Source: Amaranthus tricolor
Lineage: Eukaryota > Streptophyta > Magnoliopsida > Caryophyllales > Amaranthaceae
Direction of reading: 5' to 3'
NCBI RefSeq assembly: GCF_026212465.1
Contig: NC_080048.1
Span: forward strand, 30,302,757-30,366,756
Length of the DNA: 64,000 nt
Shown in pieces: positions 34,860-43,781 of this stretch. Both the position numbers and the translations under genes were made by a program. Position 1 is the first letter of the stretch, and every line of letters starts with the position of its first letter. The notes under the pieces are model-generated. The model had not been told where the DNA came from. It did not search any database and saw nothing but the letters and a program-made list of their open reading frames with translations.

Positions 34860-36420
34860 CCCCACCCAAGTTATTTGTTTTCATCGGTTTAAAAACTCAA
34901 AGCCCTTATCCATTTTGACAAAGGGTTTTTGATTTTTTTTCATTTGTTGTAACTTTTTATCTGATTTTCCTTTCACAAAGTTTAAACAAGTCATCACTTC
35001 CTTTAATCTTTTTGGTGAATCATTTTTATTTTCATCAAGTTCGAGATAGAGATGTTCACCTAAACTTCTCTTTAGTACACCTATAGGGCTTGAAAAACGC
35101 AACAAGCATCTTATGTTGAATCTACATTATTACTTGAAATAATTTGCACAATTGGACAATCATAGATAAAACACAACATATTTAAAAGTTATTATTCTTC
35201 TAGTTTTCTTAAACTATACTCTATATTTCTTAACGCTCAACCTATTGCTCAAGAGAAATACAATTTTTTAATTCTAGGTCAAGTTTTCCTACATTCACAT
35301 GAAAATAAGCTAGACACCGAATATTTTTCAATTAGACTACTAGATAATTACATCACACCTCCTGGGAGTCTTAAAGTAAAGTGTCATATGTCAACATAGG
35401 TGGACTAATTAGCATGTTGTAGACACCAATTTAACCCAAATTGTTTTCCGACATTGCTTGATTTAACAGGCATCAAGCCCTTTCAAACAATGTCTTTTTC
35501 AGTCTTTTGGGTACTTTTTTTGTTGGGGCTTACCTATACAAATCTTATGCCTTACTATTTCATGCTCAAAGCAATACTTGAAAAACTCTTTTTCAACCTA
35601 TTCACGTCCATCCTCAATATCTTGATGCTCTTTTTCATCTTCTCAATCATAGTCTTTTATTCTAAAAAGATTTTCATTACTTAATCCTTTGTCTTTATAA
35701 AGTAAAACCAAATTGTCTATGTGTAATCATCTACAAAATTAAGAAAATAGTTACAACCACTTAAGAATATCTTCTTAGATGGACGTTATAGATCCAAATG
35801 TATGTAATCAAGGACCTTTTTGGTGTTCTAAACAACGATTTTGATGTCAACGTTCTTGTGTTTATCATGAAAACATTGCTTTTAAAAGGAGAGGTTCCCA
35901 AGGTTGTTCTCGCCAAATATTCCTTGTTTGCTTAACTCATTAGTGCGATGTTCTTCCATGTGATCCAATCTCAAGTGCCAAAGCTTGGTATCATGATTTT
36001 TCATTGTGCTTGTGGAGAGGTTTGTCAAATTGATAATCATTGAGCCTTGCAACAAATATAACCTCCCAACCATGCTTTCTTTCATTATCAATAGGGAATC
36101 CTTGGAAACCTTAATCACCCCATCTTGAACTCTATACTTGCATCAATAAATATAAAGGGTACCCAAGGCGAACAAATTCATTTTCAAACATAGATAAGTC
36201 TAACTTTCTATCAAAGTTTTAACCATTCTATCAAACATCATAGGGTGGAAACTTCTAATATCAGTCACCTTCTATGTTTCATCATCACCCATGGTGACAC
36301 TTCCTCAACCCACCTCTTTATAGATAAAAAAGAAGCATTTATTGCAAATTATGAAGAATGAACAATCGGAGTCCGAAATCCATTCATACTTTCCTATATA
36401 ATTGTAAAAGAAATATATTT
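34860..36420 (-). pseudogene. Degenerate copia E (integrase, GAG-pre-integrase), minus strand
   Basis: At 36118-35882 the minus strand encodes SMVGRLYLLQGSMI ... DTKLWHLRLDHMEEHRTNEL and KQGIFGE. This is the GAG-pre-integrase domain of copia polyproteins with its zinc-binding His pair. A protease-like trace is near 36380. Integrase-like sequence in several frames continues left to about 34880. No LTR was identified, and it stops near 36420. Confidence 0.65.
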
Positions 36421-36699
36421 TTTTTTCAATTCCAACAATTTATATTAATGTGGCTCTTTAAAATGCATTAATAACAAGTCATTGATTTATTAGAACGCCT
36501 AGACTTTAACCTCCCTCTATTCTTTGTCACCAAAACTAGAATTACTATTTGTCTAACAAATAAACCTTCATTCATGACGTGAGTCTTTTGTGACTATGGA
36601 TTATCTATCAAGTTTCTTATTATATGAGAAAATTTTCACACCATCTTAACTGAAATTAACCCTAACATAAATTAACCCTAACATATATAACAAGCTAAG

Positions 36700-37720
36700 T
36701 ACATAGCAAGTACATCTTCAAGAGGAAAAAGGGATGCTTTAATAGATTCATTAAGTTCGAAGAAATCTTTTTATGGGTTAAAACAATCGTCAAGGAAATG
36801 GTACAAGATGTTTGACTCATTTATGATATCACATTACATGAAGCTCTTATGATAGTTGGGCTATCTCAAGAAGCTTGATAATGAGTCTTTGTTGAATTTG
36901 ATTCTTTATGTTGATTGCATGCTTGTAGCATGTAAAGATTTGTTGGAGGTGAATATTTTGAGGGATAGGGCAAATGATATCCTTTACCTTAGTAATAGAG
37001 CTAGGTACGTTGACAAAGTTGTGAAGCGATTATAAATAATTGATGTAAGGATTGTGTCCATACCTTTACCTTTTCATTTCAAGCTATCCCAGGAGTTGTG
37101 TCCAAAAACAAAGCAAGAAGAAGATTAAATGTTGAGCTTTTCTTACCCTTGTGCCATTGGAAGTGTCATGTATGGTGTGCCCAAGGCCCTACATTGCTCA
37201 TGCCTTTAGTACAGTGAGCCCTTACTTGTCTGATTGGGGTAAAGCACAAGCATTGAAGTGGTTATTAAGTATTTGTAGGGGACTTCAAAGGTGAGTCTCA
37301 AGCTTCGGAAACATTCAAATGGGTTGACTAAATTTTGTAACTCTGGTTATTGAGGTGATTTGGATGTTAGAAAGTGTACTTTAGGGTATGTGTTTACTTT
37401 GAGCAGAGCGGCAGTGTGTTGGTATTCATTGCTCTAAGATATGATTACTATGTCAACAATCAAAGTGGAGTACATAGTCATTACTGAATCATTCAAAGAG
37501 ACAAAGTGGCTTAAGGATCTAATTACAAAATGTGTCATAATATGAGCATGGTGAATGTTCATTTTGCAATCCAATTGGCTAGAAATCAAAACACATTCTA
37601 TAGAAGAACTAAGCAAATTGACATTAAATACAATTTCATTTGAGATGAAGTTGAAAACAAAAAGATAGGTTTACAATGTGTGTAGACTTGGTTAGTTTAG
37701 CTTCTTACTTGATGTGAAGC
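36700..37720 (+). pseudogene. Copia F RT and RNase H, plus strand (broken)
   Basis: The plus strand encodes KSLYGLKQSSRKWYKMFDSF near 36765 and LILYVDCMLVACKD near 36905, the RT catalytic box with YVDD changed to YVDC. An RNase H portion follows (LGYVFTLSRAAVCWYSLL, STIKVEYI) near 37385-37480. The catalytic Asp to Cys change and many stops show decay. It is followed by a 3' LTR at 37780. Confidence 0.7.
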
Positions 37721-37779
37721 CCATTGGGCATTATGTTGTGTGTTAGTTGTTTGATTTGTTAGTAGTGTGTTGAATGGAG

Positions 37780-38949
37780 TGTCTAATAGGATGTGTGACT
37801 TGAGTGGATCATGATGATGAATGTTAGTGTTTGGGGCATAGGAAGTGTGTATGAGGAGAAGTAAGGTCATCAGCATCCAAGAGATTCCTAATTATAGTGC
37901 TCGAACAAGGCCGAAAGAGTATGCCTCGTGCCTTGAACGAGGCAACAAAGATAAAAAAAAACAGTGAATGTGTCTGATTAAGTGCTAGAACAAGTGGCTA
38001 GAATGCTTGAACGAGCACTTCACTAGGTGGGACTCTGCCTCTTCTCCGGTTTTTTGTTGCGGGCTTTATAGCTTTCTGTGCTGTGGGCTTTATTAACCCA
38101 ATCATGGACTATGCCTCTCCTACTATGAAAAGAAATGTTACACTAGAGTACATGATTGTTCTAAACCCCAAGACCTAAACACATAGCCTACCTTCTTCTT
38201 TATCTCTTCTTCTAGTGCAAGTCAATGTTATTAGGATGGGGATTCTAAATCGTTGAAAGGGTAGGATCGAAATCGGTAGAATCGGATCGTGTGATCCTAC
38301 ATATATGCATTAACGTGTTTTGGATTACTAATTATCATTTATATTTGTTCTCTTTTTATGTTTTAAGGTAAGTTTTAAGGTGCAAGTAAAAATTTATTTA
38401 ACGTCGTCTATTAAGTTTAAAAAAAATACTTTTAGTAATTATTTTTAAAACTGCAAATCAAGAAAAACTTGAATTTTATAAAGTTATTAGTATGATTATT
38501 TTGTATATATATTTATACGTAAGTGAAATCTATATTATATGAAAATTCTTTACGATTGAAACTATCCATATAAAATCGGATCGTTGAATCTTAGGATCGT
38601 AGAATCGTGTTATGATCCTACCATCAAAATTCTTTAGCTAAGTAGGATTGTACAATTGTTCCATATTAAGATCCTAGCTACGATACGGATTAGTCTCCTA
38701 TTTTTGGATCGTAAGATCATAAAATCGTAGATCGGAATCGGAATTTTGATAACTATGAATGTAACACTCCATTATAAGAGTTATCAAAGAACTCCATTTT
38801 TTTCTCTACTTATAATCAAAGCTAGCTACCACCAAAGGCGTAGTCCAAGTTGGATGTCTTTTTTATTATTACACTTATTTCCAATTAATTCATTGATTAA
38901 GGTCGTATTAGAACAAAAGTCTCCATACCTCTGATCTCGTGTGTTTTCA
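37780..38949 (+). mobile_element. 3' LTR of copia F, split by a ~530-bp insertion
   Basis: It begins TGTCTAATAGGATGTGTGAC and TTGAGTGG after GAATGGAG, and ends TCGTGTGTTTTCA. Its start (GTGACTTGAGTG) and end (GGCGTAGTCCAAGTTGGATG) correspond to the same blocks in the LTR family of 19056-19886, but it is more diverged. A foreign segment at 38226-38757 separates the two halves. It carries diverged inverted repeats of the type GTGCTCGAAC ... TTGAACGAG in place of the CTCGACCGAGCG motif. Confidence 0.6.
38226..38757. mobile_element. Putative non-autonomous DNA element with GATCG-rich ends
   Basis: This segment interrupts the copia F LTR. Its two ends are rich in inverted copies of AATCGGATCG / CGATCCTA (38260-38300 and 38575-38745), and the middle is AT-rich. 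The outermost bases (TTATTAGGAT / ATTTTGATAAC) form only an imperfect inverted repeat, and a TSD near AATGT is uncertain. Architecture is like the hAT MITEs elsewhere in the window. Confidence 0.45.
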
Positions 38950-39061
38950 ATTTTCATGCTCTTGTTTTTCGTTTAAATTAAATATGTTTTCTGCATTTGC
39001 TGCATTATCCTATATTGTTGAGCTTGAACTGAATGTTTGATGTTGAAATGGGCATGTATAG

Positions 39062-39341
39062 GAGATTCAAATAGCCAAGGAAAATCAAGTGTTGAGGGAA
39101 CAGGAAGAACTTGTAATAGAACTCGAAAAAACTTCATTTATATCTTTTGTTGGCAATCCATTACCAAGTAATACTTTTTTTGGGAAATACTACTGATGAA
39201 AGATGTGTCTACAGGACACTTTACAATGCAACAATTGGCTCAAAATGCAGAATCTAATGCTACTAATCCTTCTTCATCTGCTCCACTTCATTGGCTACCT
39301 CCAGTCCACAACTTAATCTCCACTAATTTTCTTCAGTTGGG
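39062..39341 (+). pseudogene. Two exon-like segments, possibly a MADS-box gene 3' part
   Basis: Segment 39062-39167 is bordered by an AG acceptor and a GTAATA donor and reads EIQIAKENQVLREQEELVIE then LEKTSFISFVGNPLP. Segment 39215-39341 follows an ACAG acceptor, is in matching phase, and reads HFTMQQLAQNAESNATNPSS then SAPLHWLPPVHNLISTNFLQ and LG before a GTTAGT donor. A charged coiled-coil stretch followed by a Ser/Asn-rich tail resembles the end of MIKC-type MADS proteins, but this is a guess. The intervening 47 bp is too short for a normal plant intron. It may be a decayed or captured gene fragment. Confidence 0.25.
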
Positions 39342-39479
39342 GTTAGTTTGTTGCCACTTTTTTCTTACACATTTCATGTTTATCTTTACATGGCCATGCT
39401 TGGTATTTATGGTACTAAACAAAATTCAGCTAGTCTCGTTTGAAACAATTTCACTATGACAAATGCACATATAATTAGT

Positions 39480-39720
39480 TTAATTTTTAAATTGAATATT
39501 TGAAGATTATAAATTATTACTTTAAAGTTATAAGTAATCACCTAAGGTTATTAAAAGTGATCACTGTAAAATTATAAGTGTTTCACTTTAGGTTATAAGG
39601 ATCATTTTAAGACCGTAAATATACATTGGCCAGTCCAAAAGAGTTGGTCTCACCATGAGACTTTGATAATAAGATTAGCACAAAATGTTGTGAGAGATAG
39701 TCTCTCTAAGAGACGCATTA
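39480..39720. mobile_element. Degenerate relative of the MULE-type MITE at 40.2 kb
   Basis: The body contains the same AAGGTTATAAGTGATCACTTT-like phrases as the 40222-41046 element. Its right end, TGGCCAGTCCAAAAGAGTTG then GTCTCACCATGAGAC, matches that element's GGGCCGACCCAAATTGATGG then TCTCATAATAAGACC. The left end is not clear. Confidence 0.4.
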
Positions 39721-40221
39721 AATATATGGATTAAATAACTCAATTAATACAAATTAAAAAAAATAATAAGAATGTGGGCTTTTTGTTTTGAAATCTGTCA
39801 CAGGAGTAGCCATAAGATTAGATATAACAAAACATATAACATGACCGGCAAAAGTTGGGATATGATATGATATGGTGAGTTTTGTGATTGTTTGCCATGG
39901 GGCATGGGGGTAGCTACAAGAAAATAGGAACATAAAAGGAGTTGTAGACATCAGATGAATGAAGCAGTAACTACTTTTATCCACTTTTTTCACTTCGCCA
40001 CTTTATCTTCTGATTTAAAAATTTATTTGTACATGTTTTACAATTAAATAATACCCAATTTTCGAACAATAAATGAATCATTCATAAAGTAGGTGTTTGA
40101 TAATAGGAACTCGGGAAATTAATGAAATTGTAACGTTTCCTTTATCCATATGATTAAGAATAAAATGATGTCTCACATCCACATGTTTTTTGAGTGTTAC
40201 ACTGAATTCTTTAAAATTAAT

Positions 40222-41046
40222 GAGCTGGTTTTGGACGAGATAGTCTCAATATAAGACGGATAGTCCAATCAATCCAATTATAATTTTTCTCAATATGCGC
40301 TCAATACTTAATCTACTTAGGGTCATAAGTGATACATTTAAGGTTAAAATTGAATTTTTTTATAACAAATAAGTCTTGAACTCTTGATAATTTTCAAGAG
40401 CATTCATTGAATCAATTGAAAAATATAATTAGAAATTAAATCTTCCTCCACCTTCACATCCAATGTAAGCAAACATTACACCTACAACTTTATTTCCATG
40501 TCGATTATGAATAGAAACTGTTGAGGAAAGAGCAATATGACTAGTATTGATCGATGATTAAAGAGTATAAGTAATCTTATGTTCCATTAAAACCATCATA
40601 TATGCATTGAATAAGAGTACTTGAATTGTGCAATGTTTTAATACTATTATTGATTGTTTTATTGACCATTCATTTGTTGTTTGAAATTCAACCATAAAAT
40701 GATAGAATAATACCATTTTATTAAACTTCATTCAAAAATTGTGAGAACAAAACTATATTTAGGTAGAAATTGATCAGTTTAACGTTAAAGTTGATCACTT
40801 ATAAGTCCAAATTAAAATTTTTATTTTAATTGATCTGTTTAAGTTTTACTTTACGTTGAAATTAATATCTTTAAGGTCAAAGTTAATACCTTTAAGGTCA
40901 AAATTAATATCTTTAAGGTCAAAATTGATAAATTTCCAGAAAATGGAAAAAAAACGAGGGAAAGCGTATTAAGCTATTACACGCAAGAATTGGGCCGACC
41001 CAAATTGATGGTCTCATAATAAGACCATCTCGTCCAAGTTTTTGTC
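40222..41046. mobile_element. MULE-type MITE, 825 bp, 9-bp TSD AAAATTAAT
   Basis: The ends are imperfect inverted repeats sharing TTGGACGAGAT(A/G)GTCT (40231 onward; reverse complement at 41020-41036). Exact 9-bp duplications AAAATTAAT at 40213-40221 and 41047-41055 fit Mutator-like insertion. There is no transposase. The interior contains tandem phrases of the form AT(C/A)TTTAAGGTCAAA(A/G)TT(A/G)AT (40860-40940). Confidence 0.75.
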
Positions 41047-41059
41047 AAAATTAATATTA

Positions 41060-41448
41060 CACTTATGTTATCACACATTTGATTGGAAGAGCTTTGTAAT
41101 CTAATCCCAAATCTCTTAATTGTTGAGCTAACTTATAGAACTTGAGAACAACAGGCTTATACATCAATTTATTCAGCTCTAGCGGTCGATAAGGCAACTG
41201 AATGTTGTTTCTTGTTGAGTGCCATGATACATATGAAGGGCCTAAGAATTGGCAATATACTAAGTATGTTTTCTATCCCCTTTGTATCTTGTATAATCAA
41301 TATCAGAATATCCTACTAAGTAATAATAAAAAATTACTTCTCTTAGAATCAAGCACAAACACACATAGTAAACAATAATGTTAGGTGTTGATTTGCATAA
41401 ATATCAAAATGATTCAATCATACATCGATACATTTTCTAATTTGGACT
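41060..41448 (-). pseudogene. SIRE-like copia G, RNase H end (left part, before the Tat insertion)
   Basis: On the minus strand, near 41320-41190, the sequence encodes ILGYSDIDYTRYKGDRKHT and ANS-ALHMYHGTQQETTF, matching the RNase H segment (GYSDSDYAG ... DRKSTSG ... W-x-S-K-K-Q) of Tork/SIRE copia elements. The rest of the element continues at 53959, on the other side of the 12.5-kb Tat element. Stops are frequent. Confidence 0.7.
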
Positions 41449-42099
41449 TGTCATGGTATCACTTACCTAACTTATCTATTTATTAAAGTTATTAATGTCA
41501 TTTTACCTTAATGACCTTTGACCTTCAGGCCTGACCTTGACTTTTAGTCAATGGGCCTTTCTGGATTCTCCCATGTCTTCAATTGGCCCATAAACAAGTG
41601 ATCCATATGAAATCCTAACTCCTTCAGGCAAATAACCTCCTGCCTGATCCAACTCCCCACTCTCCCTCATTGCTTGGTTATCCTTCTCCCAAGGCTGGTA
41701 ACTCCCCACTGCTCCCATGATCTTCAACCTCTCCTCTCTGAAGTAACTTTCTTCCTTACCATTATAAATAGGGACAACCATCAGAGAGGAAGGGGGCATC
41801 TGAAAATAATCCTCCTAAATATCCTTACTCATACTCCACTTCGTTAGCCTACCTAAATTCCAGCAATATCAAACCCGACATCTTCTTGCATTCAGTTTAT
41901 AATCATTTATTCAATAATATCATATCAACGTTCTAACTTGAGCGTCGGAGGGGTTTTCCGGGAGATCACCCCCGGACAAGGCTAACATGTTGTTTTGCAG
42001 GAATTCAAGTTACTTCCTTCCACGAATCGCTGCTCTCGATAACGCTTCTGCTAACAGTATTTCAAGTGTTTTCCACTTCCTCGTTTCATCATCGAAACA
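41449..42099 (+). mobile_element. 5' LTR of the Tat element
   Basis: TGTCATGGTATCACTTACC ... CATCATCGAAACA, 651 bp. It contains a TATAAATA box at 41763-41770 and, near the end, a GC-rich GAGCGTCGGAGGGGTTTTCC segment. The GGACT target duplication is on its left. Confidence 0.93.
41763..41770 (+). promoter_or_regulatory. Putative TATA box in the Tat 5' LTR
   Basis: TATAAATAGGGACAACC lies about 315 bp into the LTR, the expected start of the genomic transcript. In the 3' LTR the corresponding sequence is TTTAAATAGGGACAACC, a T replacing the A of the box. Confidence 0.6.
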
Positions 42100-42102
42100 G
42101 TT

Positions 42103-42120
42103 TGGCGCCGTTTGTGGGGA
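42103..42120 (+). promoter_or_regulatory. Tat primer binding site
   Basis: TGGCGCCGTTTGTGGGGA begins four bases after the LTR end. TGGCGCCG-type PBS sequences are common in plant Ty3/gypsy elements of this group. Confidence 0.75.
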
Positions 42121-42134
42121 AAGAATAAGAAGTC

Positions 42135-43781
42135 ATGGCCCCTAAGAAAAATCCGACTCAAACCGCCACCGTGCACAGCACAGATACAGACACTTCCGCA
42201 GGTCACGCTAATAATCAAGCTGTGACTCGTCGTGATCTGGACATGCTAGCACGAAACCTCACTGCCGCTTTCTCTGAACAACTCCGCGCCATCATAAATA
42301 ATACTCCTACTCAACAACGAGTGTTTGAAGACATGGCGGACCAAATAAAAAACTTGCAGGAACGAATCGAACCCCATCAAGAGATACCAAAGTCTCATGA
42401 ATCTCAAGATGGGAACTCGAGGACTTCCCACTCCAGTAGGCGCAATAAGAAGAGGCGGGAGAGATCCAGGACCTACCCGAGTCTCGGCAAGACAGATCCG
42501 CGTGATGGCGAATCTAAAACCGCCTCTCAAGACGCCCGCACCTTCCTAGAGAGCAAGAAACAAAAGACGTCTGAAAGCGTCCAATCACTGGTGGATAAAA
42601 GGAGGGAAGAAAGAAAGCAAGCCCAAGCCGCGGAATCTAGCCGCCACGTTACTATGCCGCGGAATGAGGCCAGCAAAGGTAGCCTTCCTGAAAATCTCAT
42701 ACCAATAATCTCTCCACTGGCTCCGGAGATACTAAATATTCCCAACAACGGGATATTAAAGATCCCAAACATGGCGGCCTTCGATGGGACATCCTGCCCA
42801 GAGGAACACCTGATGGCCTACAAAAACCTGATGCTGCTGTATACCACTGACCCGTCATTGTGGTGCAAGTTCTTCCCAACTACTCTTACGGGAGTAGCGC
42901 TGACGTGGAATACCTCCCTTCCAGGAGGAAGTATCCACAACTTTGCCCAATTGGAAGGCAAGTTCCTGGGTCATTTTGTAACATCAAGAAGACAGGAAAA
43001 ATCAAACTTCCATCTGCTCAGCATCACGCAATTGGAAGGAGAGTCCATATCATCCTATCTAAAAAAGTTTCATGAGGCGGTACTGGAAGTAACTGATTTG
43101 GAAGAATCGGTTGCATTAAACGCCCTGATCAACAGAATGAAGGCCCAATGGCTGAAGTTCCAGTTGGTCGAAAGTCAAGTAAAGACGTACGCGGAGGCCA
43201 TGAAGCAATGCTAAAGCTATGTCACGGCCTCCGAAATATGTCAGGCCCATGATCCTAAAAAATGGAGGTCGGATAAGAAGGATCCCACCAATCATCCCTC
43301 AAGGAGCAGAGAGGAACAGTCATCAAGGAGGGAAAGAAACTACATGTCGCGTCGTCCAGAATCTCCGTCAGATATGGTGCCCCCACGATCCCGACACGTA
43401 TACGTCACTAAAAGGGAGCCCAGGACGCGGAATCTGTTAGATGGAGGCAATGATCCGCTGTTCAACCGGAACAGGAAGGACATTTTCTTCGCCATCAGGG
43501 ATCAATTGCCAACTCCATCTCCTACTGCCACCCCCTCTGATAGGCGCAACTATAATCTGTGGTGGGAATACCACAAAGAGCACGGCCACACTTTGACCCA
43601 ATGCCGCGAACTCAAACGTATCCTACATCAATTGGCCGATGAGGGAAAATTGTCCAGGTTCATCAACCGGAAGGACTACGATGCTAAGCAGAAAGAAGGC
43701 CATGGAATCAGAGACGCCGATCCCCCAAAAGGGATGAAACAAGGCGCGAAAGTTCCAACACTCAAGGAACTATCAACATGA
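42135..43781 (+). pseudogene. Tat gag (one in-frame stop)
   Basis: The ATG at 42135 opens MAPKKNPTQTATVHSTDTDT. A coiled-coil / basic segment follows (about residues 35-190), then the retrotransposon gag domain (residues 215-345: PEEHLMAYKNLMLLYTTDPS, WCKFFPTTLTGVALTWNTSL, GHFVTSRRQEKSNFHLLSIT). The frame meets a TAA at 43212-43214 and continues in the same frame. It then passes DQLPTPSPTATPSDRRNYNL and a degenerate zinc-binding motif EYHKEHGHTLTQCRELK near 43570, to a stop at 43781. Gag forms the particle and binds RNA. The pol frame starts at the overlapping ATGA (43778), one frame over. Confidence 0.85.

Noticed and set aside
42246..42879. Minus-strand open frames opposite the Tat gag
   Set aside because: They are shadows of the gag frame in a GC-balanced region, without motifs; the element's real antisense gene is further right.
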